Shown here in pieces: positions 43,574-53,671 of a DNA stretch of 64,000 nt. The stretch is taken from NCBI GenBank assembly GCA_003955985.1, contig CP033784.1:2170001-2234000 (forward strand), given 5' to 3'. The position numbers were made by a program, and so were the translations under genes. This DNA comes from Corynebacterium jeikeium (lineage in GTDB: Bacteria; Actinomycetota; Actinomycetes; Mycobacteriales; Mycobacteriaceae). Each line of letters begins with the position of its first letter. The first letter of the stretch is position 1. The notes below the pieces were generated by a model that was not told the DNA's origin, ran no database searches, and saw only the letters and a list, made by a program, of their open reading frames with translations.

Positions 43574-45133
43574 GTGGCCAAGACCAAAGACGAAGCCTAC
43601 GAATGCTCGGCATGCGGTTGGCAGGTGTCAAAATGGGTCGGCCAATGTCCCAACTGCAAAGAGTGGGGCACGCTGGAGAAGGTCACTATCCGCTCCAGCA
43701 GCGGGAAGTCCGGCTCCACCCTTGAGGACAAAATCGCCGCCCGGGCAGCCAAGCAACGTCGCCGGAGTGCTGCCGCAACGGAGCCCGGCACGCGGGGCGG
43801 TCGTCGTAAAGCATCTTCCACTTCCGTCGCGGCTGAGAGCCAGCGTTTAGCACAGCGCGCGCTTGACGACGAGGCGGAGGAACGTTTCCTCGCCGAGACA
43901 TCCGCAACAGATCGAATCCCCACTTCTTCTTCTGAGCTGACGGCCATTACCGGGATTTCCGCCAAGGCTGCGCACGCGGTGCGCACGGGCATCGGTGAGC
44001 TGGATCGGGTGCTCGGTTCGGGTATTGTGCCGGGTTCGTTGGTGCTCTTGGCCGGCGAGCCGGGGGTTGGTAAGTCGACGTTGCTGCTGGAAGTGGCCTA
44101 TCGCTGCGCGGAAGGCGATTTGGGGCCGACACTTTACGTCACAGGTGAGGAGTCGGTCGGTCAGGTGCGGCTGCGTGCCGAACGCACTGGCGCGCTGTCG
44201 GACTCGCTGTACCTGTCGGCGGTGTCGAATATCGAGGACGTCATCGATCTGACGCTAGAGCTCTCCCCCGGTCTGCTCATTGTGGACTCCGTGCAGACGA
44301 TGCGTGCCGACGTCGAAGGTGCTCGCGGTGGCGTTGCTCAGGCCCGCGCCGTAACCTCTGCCCTGGCGGCGTTGGCAAAGGAGACCGGGACTGCGATTTT
44401 CTTAGTAGGGCACGTGACCAAGGACGGCAATGTGGCCGGCCCGCGCACGATGGAGCACCTGGTTGATGTGGTGCTCAACTTCGAAGGCGATAGACACTCG
44501 GGGCTACGCTTCTTGCGGGGTCTGAAAAACCGCTTCGGCAGCACCGATGAGGTGGGCTGCTTCGAGCAGACCGCGGGCGGTATTGCGGAAGTTGAGGATC
44601 CCTCGGGGCTGTTTTTGCATCACCGAACGCCGACCTCGGGAACTGCAATTACCGTGGCCATGGATGGCCGCAGACCGCTGCTGGCGGAGGTGCAGGGCCT
44701 GGTAATCAACACTGAGGCACATAATCCACGACGCAATGTCTCTGGTCTCGACCCGAGGCGCGTGCCGATGGTCGCGGCCGTGCTGACTGAACACGGTAAC
44801 TTCAAGCAATTAGCCCGCATGGAGATGTACGTGTCCACCGTCGGCGGAATGACGCTGTCGGAGCCTGCCGCGGACCTGGCGATTGCGCTGGCACTGGCCT
44901 CATCCATGACTAAGCGGACCTTCCAGGACAAAACCATTGCACTCGGCGAACTGGGGTTGGCCGGCGAAGTGCGGCGAGTGACCGATTTGGAGTGGCGCCT
45001 TAAGGAAGCTCATCGAATGGGCTTCGACACGGCAATTGTGCCCAGAGGCGCAAAAGGCCCGGCAGGGATGCAACTGCTGGAAGCAGGCACCGTTGCCGAG
45101 GCCATTGAGCTTGGGTTAGGAGCTAAGCGCTAG
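43574..45133 (+). CDS. radA: DNA repair protein RadA/Sms
   Basis: 519 residues from a GTG. N-terminal C4 zinc finger (YECSACGWQ, CPNCKEWG), RecA-like ATPase with Walker A GEPGVGKST and the RadA-specific KNRFG motif, then a Lon-like C-terminal domain. It drives branch migration in recombinational repair. Longer than the ~460 usual because of a ~70-residue Ser/Ala/Arg-rich linker between zinc finger and ATPase. The stop overlaps the convergent neighbour by 4 bases. Confidence 0.95.
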   Translation: MAKTKDEAYECSACGWQVSKWVGQCPNCKEWGTLEKVTIRSSSGKSGSTLEDKIAARAAKQRRRSAAATEPGTRGGRRKASSTSVAAESQRLAQRALDDEAEERFLAETSATDRIPTSSSELTAITGISAKAAHAVRTGIGELDRVLGSGIVPGSLVLLAGEPGVGKSTLLLEVAYRCAEGDLGPTLYVTGEESVGQVRLRAERTGALSDSLYLSAVSNIEDVIDLTLELSPGLLIVDSVQTMRADVEGARGGVAQARAVTSALAALAKETGTAIFLVGHVTKDGNVAGPRTMEHLVDVVLNFEGDRHSGLRFLRGLKNRFGSTDEVGCFEQTAGGIAEVEDPSGLFLHHRTPTSGTAITVAMDGRRPLLAEVQGLVINTEAHNPRRNVSGLDPRRVPMVAAVLTEHGNFKQLARMEMYVSTVGGMTLSEPAADLAIALALASSMTKRTFQDKTIALGELGLAGEVRRVTDLEWRLKEAHRMGFDTAIVPRGAKGPAGMQLLEAGTVAEAIELGLGAKR

Positions 45134-45849
45134 CGCACGTTGAACGTGTAGGCGTCAGAGTTGTTGTCACCAATCACGCCGTAGAAGATGTACGACCCGG
45201 AGGGAACTGGGACCCGGTCTTCTTCGGAGCACTTGTTCGGCGCCGAGGTCAGACGCGACCAGGTGGCGGCATAGTTGACTTCCTCGCCCGGTGCCAATAC
45301 CAGTTCACCGTGGCCTTCGGAGTCATTGCAGTCCACATCCGACCAGACTCGCTCATACGTTGCCAGGTCGTACACCTCGAAGCGCAACTGCTGCTCATCA
45401 AGGTTCACGCGGCATTCACCGCCGGTGGGATTGTGGACGGTAATCGCCAGAGTCGGCTGCTCATCGCCGTAGTTCGGCTGATCCGAGGTGGCCGTCACCT
45501 GCAGATCTGCAAGGGTACAGTCCTTTTTGCTCGCAAGCGCCGCCTGAGCGTTATCCTTCGCGGAGTCTTCGCCTTCCTTGTCGCCCTTCTTGGCGTCCTT
45601 GTCAGACTTGTCAGACTTGTCGTTCTCCGAGTCCTTGTCAGACTTAAGCGCGTAAGGTTCCTTGGGCTGTTCCGGAGGAGTCACCTCTTTCCCGTCATCC
45701 CTGGTGACATTCACCGGTTCAGAATCCTCGCTGTCCCGGTTTACCAGTGCGGAAATACCCCAGCCCAGGAGAACGAGGATGATAACGAGCAACACCGCCG
45801 CGGCGATACGCCGACGCCGGTAGATTTCTGGAGGCAGCTTATTGGTCAC
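45130..45849 (-). CDS. membrane-anchored secreted protein of unknown function
   Basis: 239 residues. Basic N-terminus and a single membrane segment (~14-36), then a Lys/Asp/Ser low-complexity linker (~60-105, repeats of KSDKD) and an extracytoplasmic beta-sandwich-like domain with three Cys (CTLADL, ECRVNL, DCND) and the C-terminal SYIFYGVIGD. The pattern suggests a wall-exposed domain on a spacer. I do not recognise a family; a similar protein next to radA is, I recall, common in corynebacteria. Starts with GTG. Confidence 0.65.
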   Translation of the reverse strand: MTNKLPPEIYRRRRIAAAVLLVIILVLLGWGISALVNRDSEDSEPVNVTRDDGKEVTPPEQPKEPYALKSDKDSENDKSDKSDKDAKKGDKEGEDSAKDNAQAALASKKDCTLADLQVTATSDQPNYGDEQPTLAITVHNPTGGECRVNLDEQQLRFEVYDLATYERVWSDVDCNDSEGHGELVLAPGEEVNYAATWSRLTSAPNKCSEEDRVPVPSGSYIFYGVIGDNNSDAYTFNVR

Positions 45850-45853
45850 ACAT

Positions 45854-46486
45854 TTAGGTTAGCGGGTTCTCGCTGACTCCATGGGTAACGACGGTCTCAG
45901 CGCGTCCGTCCTCCAAGCGGTACCGCATACCGACAACGCCTACCTCGCCGGTCACCAAGCGCGACGAAATCTCCGGAGAGCGATCAATAATGTGATTAAC
46001 AATCTCGCGCACGTGGCGACGCTCAAATTCGTCGATTTCAGTCTCGCCATCCTTGCGAGCCGCCAGCAGCGACGGGGTGACTTTCTCAATCAGCACACGC
46101 TGGAAACCACCCGGCAGTTCGCCACCATCCAGTGCATTCTTCGCCGCAGCCACAGCGCCGCAGGACTCGTGACCGAGAACAATCACCAGCGGAACTCCAA
46201 GACCATCAACTGCGAATTCCAGCGAAGCCAGCACCGACAGGTCAGTAATCTCACCGGCAGTACGGATCACAAATACATCGCCCAAGCCCTGATCGAAAAT
46301 AATCTCCACCGGAGCGCGGGAATCCGAGCAAGCCAGCACAACGGCCTTCGGCTTCTGCCCCTGCGTCAGCTGCTTACGACGAACCAAGTCCTGGCGAGGA
46401 TGCGCAGTCTTGCTCTCGCAGAAGCGGAGGTTTCCGCGCACCATCGATTGCCATACACTCTCAGGAGTCCTCTCAGAATTGCTCAT
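45854..46486 (-). CDS. beta-class carbonic anhydrase
   Basis: 210 residues from the ATG at 46486. Zinc ligands are visible as VVLACSDSRAP (Cys and the Asp/Arg dyad) and VLGHESCGAV (His and Cys). It interconverts CO2 and bicarbonate for carboxylation reactions. It lies divergent to mutY, about 30 bases apart, an arrangement common in corynebacteria. Confidence 0.93.
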   Translation of the reverse strand: MSNSERTPESVWQSMVRGNLRFCESKTAHPRQDLVRRKQLTQGQKPKAVVLACSDSRAPVEIIFDQGLGDVFVIRTAGEITDLSVLASLEFAVDGLGVPLVIVLGHESCGAVAAAKNALDGGELPGGFQRVLIEKVTPSLLAARKDGETEIDEFERRHVREIVNHIIDRSPEISSRLVTGEVGVVGMRYRLEDGRAETVVTHGVSENPLT

Positions 46487-46515
46487 AGCTATATTGTGCA
46501 ACGACTCTGCTGTTT

Positions 46516-47448
46516 ATGGGAAAGCGAGAAGGTAGATTGACCTCTGCAATTAACCAATCCGACGACTTCGACGAACACGTCGATGCCGCCTTACGTGATT
46601 GGTATCGCACCAACATGCGGCCACTTCCCTGGCGCGAAGAAGGCACTTCACCATGGGCTGTGCTCGTCAGCGAAGTGATGAGTCAACAGACTCCCGTCGC
46701 CCGCGTCATCCCCTCCTGGCGCGCCTGGCTGGAAAAATGGCCCACCCCAGCCGATTTGGCAGTCGCGCCCAAGGATGAAGTCCTACGTATGTGGGGAAAA
46801 CTCGGCTACCCCCGACGTGCACTCCGGCTGCGTGAATGCGCAGAAAAGATCGTCGAAAAGCACGACGGCGAAGTACCAAGCGACGTGAACACACTGTTAG
46901 CCCTTCCGGGGGTAGGAGACTACACAGCTCGGGCAGTAGCGGCGTTTGCTTTTGGCGCGCGCACGCCGGTGGTGGACATCAACGTGCGCCGCGTACTCCG
47001 GCGACACCGCCAGGGCACGTACCTACCCGGCATCGCCAAACGCACAGACATGACGCTCGTCAAAGAGTTCCTACCACTCGACCCCACGACTGCGGCCGAG
47101 ACCTCTGTCGCACTCATGGAACTCGGCGCTACTGTCTGTCGAACGACACCCGAGTGCGAGGCCTGCCCCATCGCCACCAGTTGCGCCTGGATTGCCGCCG
47201 GTCGCCCCGAACCCGAAGACCACGAAATCGCCGCTGCGAAACGGCGCGTGCAGAAGTTCGAAGGCACCGACCGTCAAGTCCGGGGCTTGCTTCTCGACGT
47301 GCTCCGCGCCGCCGACTCCCCCGTCGAACAGACCGCTCTGGATGCGGTCTGGGATGATACGCATCAGCGTTCCCGCGCATTGTTTTCCCTGCTTGACGAC
47401 GGACTTGCGGAGCAAACCTCCGATGGCCGCTTCCAGTTGCCCCGTTAG
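46516..47448 (+). CDS. mutY: A/G-specific adenine glycosylase
   Basis: 310 residues. HhH-GPD domain with PLPWREEGTSPWAVLVSEVM, the helix-hairpin-helix LPGVGDYTARAVAAFAFG followed by the catalytic Asp in VVDINVRRV, and the 4Fe-4S ligands C-x6-C-x2-C-x5-C (CRTTPECEACPIATSC). It removes adenine opposite 8-oxoguanine. The C-terminal NUDIX-like 8-oxoG recognition domain of E. coli MutY is reduced to ~80 residues, as in other actinobacteria. Confidence 0.93.
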   Translation: MGKREGRLTSAINQSDDFDEHVDAALRDWYRTNMRPLPWREEGTSPWAVLVSEVMSQQTPVARVIPSWRAWLEKWPTPADLAVAPKDEVLRMWGKLGYPRRALRLRECAEKIVEKHDGEVPSDVNTLLALPGVGDYTARAVAAFAFGARTPVVDINVRRVLRRHRQGTYLPGIAKRTDMTLVKEFLPLDPTTAAETSVALMELGATVCRTTPECEACPIATSCAWIAAGRPEPEDHEIAAAKRRVQKFEGTDRQVRGLLLDVLRAADSPVEQTALDAVWDDTHQRSRALFSLLDDGLAEQTSDGRFQLPR

Positions 47449-47510
47449 AACCCAGACAATGCTCCGGTAAAGACCAGATTCGAACAAGTGCGTTGCCTAG
47501 AATTGGGAAC

Positions 47511-48773
47511 ATGAATGCCACGCCCCATCGACCTCAGCGCCAGCGCTGTCTCTTTGGGGCTAGTAAACGCAGAATCGCGCTGAGCATGGTACTTGGAGTT
47601 GCTCTTCTGAGCTCTAGCGTGGGAACGCTCGGTGGTTGCTCGGCGGTGGATGGTCTAGGAGCAACTGGCTTCGGTTCCTCGGATTCTGACTCTTCTACGG
47701 TGAAGCGATTGCCTCCAGGTCAGGTAATTACGAAGACGCCATTTCCGGTCAATGCGCCCGCACGCGCACAGCGGGTCGTGTTTTCCTCCACAGGCGCACG
47801 CGACCACCGCCAGACAGCCGTGTCCGGCACGATTTTGCAGCCCTATACCCGCTGGTCGGAGAAATCCCCGCGCCCACTGGCAGTAATTGCACCTGGAACT
47901 CTCGGTATGGCTGATAACTGTGCCAGTTCGGTTGCCCTGCGCTACGAAGCGCCTCCGACGCCTCCGGCACCTCAGTTGCTGGCACAGGGATGGAATGTTG
48001 CCATCGTGGATTACCAGGGGCTCGGCACGCCTGGGGTACATCCGTATCTCAACCGTGAGGTTGCCGGGAATAACACGCTCGATATGGCGCGAGCGGCTAT
48101 TGAAACTTTACAACTGCCTACAGACACTCCCATTGCGCTGTTCGGCTACTCACAGGGCGGAGGCGCCACCGCTGCAGCGGCCGAGCTCGCCGATGAGTAT
48201 GCCTCGGAGCTGAACATCCGCGCTGTTTACGCCGGGGCTATTCCGGCCGATCTCACCGACACTGCACTGCATATTCGCGGCTCGGCGCTGGCGGGGCTCG
48301 TCGGTTACTTCATGAACGGCTTGATTGCAGAGTACCCAGAGGCAAAAGAACCAATCGAGCGCATGCTGAGCCCGCTGGGGCAGGATTTCCTGAAGCTCAC
48401 GGCCGATGAATGCATTGGCGCCACTGTCGAACGTTGGCCTCGCAATGACACCAAGGCATTTACGGCCAACGACTTGGGGATAGCGGAGAATCTGCGCTCG
48501 CCGGAGCTCTCCCCCGTCGTTCGGCGCCACGTGGAAGAACAAGCTCTGGGGACAAAGACTCCCAGTATGCCCGTATTCGTTACCCATAACGCGTTGGATG
48601 ATGTGTTACCCGTGACGTCGGCACGCAAACTTGTGCAGAAATGGCAAAAGGCCGGCGCCGACATCACCTACGTGGAGGTCGACACTGACCTCGGTGATGG
48701 GACGCACGGCCTTGCCTACGTGCTCACCCACGACGAGATGCTTGCGTGGGTGAATCAGAAAATGGGGTACTAG
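47511..48773 (+). CDS. secreted lipase (LIP family), lipoprotein
   Basis: 420 residues from the ATG at 47511. N-terminal signal with lipobox LGGC, a Ser/Asp linker, then an alpha/beta hydrolase domain: LAVIAPGTLGMADNC, NVAIVDYQGLGTPG, nucleophile FGYSQGG, a late NALDDVLPV with the catalytic Asp and GDGTHGLAY with the His. Fungal/actinobacterial LIP-type triacylglycerol lipases have this order. It probably supplies fatty acids at the cell surface, which would suit a skin corynebacterium. The GTG/ATG codons upstream give no better signal peptide. Confidence 0.85.
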   Translation: MNATPHRPQRQRCLFGASKRRIALSMVLGVALLSSSVGTLGGCSAVDGLGATGFGSSDSDSSTVKRLPPGQVITKTPFPVNAPARAQRVVFSSTGARDHRQTAVSGTILQPYTRWSEKSPRPLAVIAPGTLGMADNCASSVALRYEAPPTPPAPQLLAQGWNVAIVDYQGLGTPGVHPYLNREVAGNNTLDMARAAIETLQLPTDTPIALFGYSQGGGATAAAAELADEYASELNIRAVYAGAIPADLTDTALHIRGSALAGLVGYFMNGLIAEYPEAKEPIERMLSPLGQDFLKLTADECIGATVERWPRNDTKAFTANDLGIAENLRSPELSPVVRRHVEEQALGTKTPSMPVFVTHNALDDVLPVTSARKLVQKWQKAGADITYVEVDTDLGDGTHGLAYVLTHDEMLAWVNQKMGY

Positions 48774-48833
48774 TGTGCTAGCGCACTAGCTGTACTGACG
48801 GTGAAATGCTCACCGACAGCCATCAGCCACTAA

Positions 48834-49010
48834 CTACTTCTTCTTCCAACGACCGCGGAAGGTCAGGCCCTTGCCCAGTCGGACGGTGTAACCGCCGCGG
48901 CTGTTAATGGTCACCGGACCGATACGCTTAGAACCAGAGACTCCCGAACCCGAGTAGTTCAGCCACGTGTCCTTGTCCAGGTTCTGCTTCTTGCGAAATT
49001 GGAGCCCCAT
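48834..49010 (-). CDS. DUF4236-like small basic protein (58 aa), coupled to clpC
   Basis: ATG at 49010 directly abuts the clpC stop, with GAGGGAGAG in the end of clpC as ribosome site. The product begins MGLQFRKKQNLDKDTW, continues NYSGSGVSGSKRIGPV and ends with FRGRWKKK. The F-R-K start, S-G-S-G-V-S core and G-P repeat resemble DUF4236 proteins, small beta-rich proteins of unknown role. The coupling suggests expression together with ClpC. A related protein is at 52634. Confidence 0.7.
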   Translation of the reverse strand: MGLQFRKKQNLDKDTWLNYSGSGVSGSKRIGPVTINSRGGYTVRLGKGLTFRGRWKKK

Positions 49011-51692
49011 TTAGTTCTCTCCCTCGGAGTTATCGGATTCGACCTCGGCAGCGGCCTGGTCGGCAGCACCTTCGATGTCGTCGGCTTCAACACTCAGGGT
49101 GCCATCAGCGCTGCCGAGAACGTCCTTGTCTTCCTCAGACTCCCCCAGAGCACCGCCGTCGGCATCAACGTTCCCGGCCTTGCCCTTGTTGGTGAAGGTG
49201 AACTTCGCCTTGTCGACGTCCTTGGACTCGCCATCCCAGCCTTCGACATCGATGAAGACGGTCTCGCCGAGACCGACCTCACCGTAGAGAATCTTCTCGG
49301 AGAGCTGATCCTCAATCTCGCGCTGGATCGTGCGACGCAGCGGACGGGCACCGAGCACTGGATCAAAGCCACGCTTGGCCAGCAGGTTCTTGGCGCGGTC
49401 GGAAATCTCCATGGTGATGCGCTTCTCGTCGAGCTGGTCGCTGACGCGGGCCAGCATAAGGTCGACCATCTGGACAATCTCAGCCTGGCTCAGCTGCTTG
49501 AAGACCACAATCTCGTCGATACGGTTCAGGAACTCCGGACGGAAGTGCTTCTTCAGCTCGTCGTGGACCTTGTCCTTCATCCGCTCGTACTTGCCATCTT
49601 CATCGGCCTCGCCGACCCCCGAGAAGCCCATACCAACAGCCTTGGAAATGTCGCTGGTACCCAGGTTCGAGGTGAAGATCAGAACCGTGTTCTTGAAGTC
49701 CACCACTCGACCCTGCGAGTCAGTCAGACGACCGTCTTCCAGGACCTGCAGCAAGGTGTTGTAAATCTCCTTGTGGGCCTTCTCAATCTCGTCGAAAAGC
49801 ACGACGGAGAACGGCTTGCGGCGCACCTTCTCGGTGAGCTGGCCGCCCTCTTCGTAGCCGACATATCCGGGAGGAGCACCGAAGAGGCGCGAAGCGGTGA
49901 AGCGGTCGTGGAACTCACCCATATCAATCTGAATGAGTGCGTCTTCCTCACCAAAGAGGAACTCGGCCAGGGCCTTCGACAGCTCGGTCTTACCAACACC
50001 AGACGGGCCGGCGAAGATAAACGAACCGGACGGACGCTTCGGGTCCTTCAGACCAGCGCGGGTACGACGAATAGCGCGGGAGACAGCACTGACGGCCTCT
50101 TCCTGACCGATAATGCGCTTGTGCAGCTCATCCTCCATGCGCAGCAGACGCGAGGACTCTTCCTCGGTGAGCTTGAACACCGGAATGCCAGTCCAGGAAG
50201 CCAGGACCTCCGCAATCTGCTCCTCACCAATCTCAGCGATGGTGTCGGACTCGCCCGCACGCCACTTCTTCTCGCGCTCGCGGCGCTCTTCGCCCAGCTT
50301 GCGCTCCTTGTCGCGCAGACCAGCTGCCTTCTCAAAGTCCTGCTCGTCGATGGCGGCTTCCTTCTGGCGGCGCACATCGGCGATCTTGGAGTCAATCTCC
50401 TGCAGGTCAGCCGGGGCAGTCATGCGCTTGATGCGCATGCGAGCACCGGCCTCATCGATCAGGTCAACGGCCTTATCCGGCAGGAAGCGGTCGTTGATGT
50501 AGCGGTCGGAGAGCGTAGCTGCGGCAACCAGAGCCTTGTCCGAGATGGATACGCGGTGGTGAGCCTCGTACTTATCGCGGACACCGCGCAGAATCTCGAT
50601 AGTGAGATCCACACTCGGCTCCGGCACGTTCACCGGCTGGAAACGACGCTCAAGAGCGGCGTCCTTCTCAATGTGCTTACGGTACTCATCCAAAGTGGTA
50701 GCACCGATGGTCTGCAGCTCACCGCGAGCCAGCTTCGGCTTCAGAATCGAGGCTGCATCAATTGCGCCCTCGGCGGCACCGGCACCAACCAGCGTGTGAA
50801 TCTCGTCAATAAACAGGATGATGTCACCGCGCTGGTTAATCTCCTTGAGCACCTTCTTCAGACGCTCCTCGAAGTCACCGCGGTAACGGGAACCCGCAAC
50901 CAGCGAGCCCAGGTCGAGAGAGTAAAGCTGCTTATCCTTCAGCGTCTCCGGCACACGACCGTTGACAATGTCCAGTGCAAGCCCCTCCACGACGGCGGTC
51001 TTACCAACACCAGGCTCACCAATCAGCACAGGGTTGTTCTTGGTGCGACGAGAAAGAACCTGCATAATGCGCTCGATTTCTTTCTCGCGGCCAATAACCG
51101 GATCCAGCTTGCCCTCACGTGCAGCAACGGTCAGGTTACGACCGAACTGATCAAGCACCAGCGAACCCGACTGGTGGTTACCCTCCTGCACACGAGCGCC
51201 GGAAGTAGCACCGACCGGACGCTGCTCCGGAGAACCATCGGACTCATCGCCCTGGAAACCGCTGAGCAGCTGAATAACCTGCTGACGTACGCGCGGCAGG
51301 TCAGCGCCGAGCTTAACCAGGACCTGAGCAGCAACACCTTCGCCCTCACGAATCAGGCCGAGCAGCAGGTGCTCAGTACCGATGTACTTGTGACCCAGCT
51401 GCAGAGCCTCGCGCAGAGAGTACTCCAGCACCTTCTTTGCACGCGGGGTAAACGGCACGTGACCGCTCGGCGGCTGGGAGCCACGACCAATAATGTCGAC
51501 TACCTCAGAGCGCACAGCATCCAGGGAAATACCCATGGACTCCAGCGCCTTGGCAGCTACACCGTCGCCTTCACTAATCAGGCCGAGCAGGATGTGCTCC
51601 GTGCCGATGTAATTGTGATTGAGCTCGCGTGCCTCATCCTGTGCCAGGACGACAACGCGACGTGCTCGGTCCGTAAACCTCTCGAACATCAC
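49011..51692 (-). CDS. clpC: ATP-dependent Clp protease ATP-binding subunit ClpC
   Basis: 893-residue Hsp100 unfoldase feeding ClpP. N-terminal double Clp repeat ([20 protein letters not shown]), first AAA+ module with Walker A GEPGVGKT, a UVR-like linker ([20 protein letters not shown]) within the coiled-coil M domain, second AAA+ module with GPSGVGKT, and the ClpP-binding loop region (VGMGFSG). The C-terminal tail of ~60 residues is acidic. Its promoter region has a candidate ClgR site. A small DUF4236-like gene follows without a gap. Confidence 0.97.
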   Translation of the reverse strand: MMFERFTDRARRVVVLAQDEARELNHNYIGTEHILLGLISEGDGVAAKALESMGISLDAVRSEVVDIIGRGSQPPSGHVPFTPRAKKVLEYSLREALQLGHKYIGTEHLLLGLIREGEGVAAQVLVKLGADLPRVRQQVIQLLSGFQGDESDGSPEQRPVGATSGARVQEGNHQSGSLVLDQFGRNLTVAAREGKLDPVIGREKEIERIMQVLSRRTKNNPVLIGEPGVGKTAVVEGLALDIVNGRVPETLKDKQLYSLDLGSLVAGSRYRGDFEERLKKVLKEINQRGDIILFIDEIHTLVGAGAAEGAIDAASILKPKLARGELQTIGATTLDEYRKHIEKDAALERRFQPVNVPEPSVDLTIEILRGVRDKYEAHHRVSISDKALVAAATLSDRYINDRFLPDKAVDLIDEAGARMRIKRMTAPADLQEIDSKIADVRRQKEAAIDEQDFEKAAGLRDKERKLGEERREREKKWRAGESDTIAEIGEEQIAEVLASWTGIPVFKLTEEESSRLLRMEDELHKRIIGQEEAVSAVSRAIRRTRAGLKDPKRPSGSFIFAGPSGVGKTELSKALAEFLFGEEDALIQIDMGEFHDRFTASRLFGAPPGYVGYEEGGQLTEKVRRKPFSVVLFDEIEKAHKEIYNTLLQVLEDGRLTDSQGRVVDFKNTVLIFTSNLGTSDISKAVGMGFSGVGEADEDGKYERMKDKVHDELKKHFRPEFLNRIDEIVVFKQLSQAEIVQMVDLMLARVSDQLDEKRITMEISDRAKNLLAKRGFDPVLGARPLRRTIQREIEDQLSEKILYGEVGLGETVFIDVEGWDGESKDVDKAKFTFTNKGKAGNVDADGGALGESEEDKDVLGSADGTLSVEADDIEGAADQAAAEVESDNSEGEN

Positions 51693-51786
51693 TGCCCTTT
51701 CAAGTGTCTATTTTTGCCGTAATTCAATAAAGGTTGTTTCACCTAGCTTAAACGCGACGCGACACAGATTAATCCCTATAGCCGTA

Positions 51787-51797
51787 CGCCAGTAGCG
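51787..51797. promoter_or_regulatory. candidate ClgR-binding site upstream of clpC
   Basis: CGCCAGTAGCG fits the core CGC-N5-GCG known for ClgR, the activator of clp genes in actinobacteria. It sits ~95 bp upstream of the clpC start and ahead of a TATAGG -10-like element on the minus strand. One core position departs from the consensus I recall. Confidence 0.45.
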
Positions 51798-51843
51798 AAC
51801 AGCCTGGTCGAGAGAGGTATCACTGCTCGTACGGCAGCAAAAG

Positions 51844-51868
51844 CTCCCGGCGGCAATGCCACCGGGAG
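51844..51868 (-). terminator. terminator after the 152-aa secreted protein gene
   Basis: An 11-bp stem with one mismatch (CTCCCGG...CCGGGAG, loop ATT), then CTTTTG on the minus strand, 76 bases beyond the stop of the gene at 51944. Confidence 0.55.
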
Positions 51869-51943
51869 GAAACGAATGTTGGAATGAATTACTCCTGCGC
51901 GTTAAGCCAAACGCCAGACAAGAAGGAGTATTTGCACGGGATA

Positions 51944-52402
51944 TCAGTCAGTCTCCATAATCTCCCACTCATACGGAGTCACTTCACCGCGCACCTCGTG
52001 GTACGGAGAACTGAAGTACAGGGTGCCATTCTTATTCAGGACCACGATCCCGTGGAAGCTGTACTTCTTCCCTTCCTTCAGTCGGAATGGCGGGCGCGAG
52101 GCATCCCAATTTCCACCGCTCATTCCGGCTTCCCAACTTCCAGATGCATCCTCGAGATCAAAGGTGACCAGATTGTGGGCGTTCTTCTTGTTACCCCACT
52201 TAGCTGTGGTCTGGCAGCGGAACATGTCCTGATTTACCGACCCACCACAGACTACGGTTTCTCCGTCTGTGGAATAGCTGACATAGTCACGGTTGATCTT
52301 GGGGTAGTTCGTAGCTGCATCGGCGACGGACGGATTGACAACAGCAAGCGCAGTGGCGGCAGTGATTGCGGCGGCTACAGCGGAAATCTTCTTGGTGAAC
52401 AT
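51944..52402 (-). CDS. small secreted protein of unknown function
   Basis: 152 residues with a classic Sec signal peptide (Lys-Lys, Ala/Val core, cleavage after VADA near residue 29). The mature ~123 residues are beta-rich with two Cys (VVCGGS, FRCQTT) and many aromatic residues; ends EWEIMETD. No lipobox, so it is released or wall-bound. No family recognised. Monocistronic, followed by its own terminator. Confidence 0.65.
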   Translation of the reverse strand: MFTKKISAVAAAITAATALAVVNPSVADAATNYPKINRDYVSYSTDGETVVCGGSVNQDMFRCQTTAKWGNKKNAHNLVTFDLEDASGSWEAGMSGGNWDASRPPFRLKEGKKYSFHGIVVLNKNGTLYFSSPYHEVRGEVTPYEWEIMETD

Positions 52403-52633
52403 GATCTCAGATTAAAAACTCTCGGACACAAAAGAAACGGGAGTTCTCCCCGGGGAGTTCTCCCCTAGCTAAACCATGCTGGACTGCCCAAATCTGGACA
52501 GTGGTGCCATCAAACGCACCACGATTTATCCGCTTATGTCACCGGCACAATGCAGTCAGAGAGCGATGCTGTCCAAAGCAGCACGGTCAGAGCGCATGGC
52601 AGTCTGTGACGCACCGAGAATGGATTTATATCA

Positions 52634-52828
52634 ATGGCTTTCAAACTATTCAGCTTCCGAAAGACCTTCCGCCCCACCCGCAACTCCCGGGTTACGCTAT
52701 CGCGTTCTGGCCTCGGATATTCCTATCGCATGGGGCCCGTTCGGTGGACGAAGAATGCCCGTGGCGGCCGAACCACTACTGTGAACACGCCAATTAAAGG
52801 ATTGACTTATCGCAAGTACCGTCGTTAA
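52634..52828 (+). CDS. DUF4236-like small basic protein (64 aa)
   Basis: Begins MAFKLFSFRKTFRPTRNSRV, continues TLSRSGLGYSYRMGPVRW and ends with IKGLTYRKYRR. The FxFRK start, the SxSGLGxS core and the GLxYR end are typical of DUF4236. It is a distant paralogue of the 58-aa protein after clpC. The ribosome site is weak (GGA 11 bases upstream). Its end overlaps the convergent FHA-like gene by 4 bases. Confidence 0.6.
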   Translation: MAFKLFSFRKTFRPTRNSRVTLSRSGLGYSYRMGPVRWTKNARGGRTTTVNTPIKGLTYRKYRR

Positions 52829-53520
52829 GCGAGCAGTTTCAAGTCGTCTGCAGTGACCAATCGTGCTTCGATTGCAGCGACAACTACCAGCTGCAGACGG
52901 CTCTTTTGATTAACCCGTTGCCACTCCTTGCTTGAGACCAGCCCCTTGCTCAAAGCGGATTCAAAAAGTGCGGTGCGGTAATGCTCGACTGCCTTTGCGG
53001 TCTTGCCTCCCAGCTTTCGGCCGGCCTCGGCATCGGTGCATGAAACCATAATGGTGTCGATTCGGCCGCGCAGATAATCCTCCGCATATGCAGCGATCAG
53101 AGCACGCTGGCGCTCCGGCAGCTCCCCAACCGAGATGGTTTCAGTCCCGTCAGTTGGCAGCACGACCTTCGCATCGGCGTGCTCAATATCCTGTTTAATC
53201 TGAATTTCGTACTGGTCATCCTTGACGGAAAAGCGGATGAAATACTCCGGGTAGCTCAAATCAAAACGCTGTTGCGGAGCCAGCCGGAATGACCGCGACA
53301 CCTCCGGAATGTGCACCATTGCAGTCACGTGCTCGCAGTTATTGAGCAGAAACCACATTCCGGATTCCGCATACACATACATTGCTATGCGGTGCATGTA
53401 GCGGTTATCTTCGCCCACTTTGAGGTCGGCGTCACGCCCGATGGTCAATCCCTCACTCGGATTGGCAACAATCGCATCCCCACACAAATTATCAACCACA
53501 AGTGTTGGGAGCGATGTCAC
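52825..53520 (-). CDS. FHA-like protein with C-terminal helical/HTH-like region
   Basis: 231 residues from a GTG at 53520 that has GAAAGG upstream; the frame is open to 53625, but that extension shows no homology. Residues ~10-125 look like an FHA beta-sandwich: VANPSEGLTIGRDADLKVG contains the GR, and FLLNNCEHV a late Asn. The SxxH motif reads RYMH, so phosphothreonine recognition may be altered. The C-terminal half is helical, with GRKLGGKTAKAVEHYRTALF resembling a winged-helix unit. It follows the Ser/Thr kinase gene, so it is a natural candidate substrate or reader of that kinase. Confidence 0.6.
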   Translation of the reverse strand: MTSLPTLVVDNLCGDAIVANPSEGLTIGRDADLKVGEDNRYMHRIAMYVYAESGMWFLLNNCEHVTAMVHIPEVSRSFRLAPQQRFDLSYPEYFIRFSVKDDQYEIQIKQDIEHADAKVVLPTDGTETISVGELPERQRALIAAYAEDYLRGRIDTIMVSCTDAEAGRKLGGKTAKAVEHYRTALFESALSKGLVSSKEWQRVNQKSRLQLVVVAAIEARLVTADDLKLLA

Positions 53521-53671
53521 GTTGACCAGGCCTTTCTCTCGCACCACCAGCCACCAACCGCGAATCAGGAACCCTACCCAACGCTCCTGGGGGAATCGCC
53601 CAACGACGGCTGAAGTGACTGGCATTCATGATAGTTATCCGAAATATAACAAATATTCTCGGCGTTATCGC

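Noticed and set aside
48999..51722. 907-codon plus-strand ORF opposite clpC
   Set aside because: Antisense shadow; the minus strand encodes an unmistakable ClpC with both AAA+ modules.
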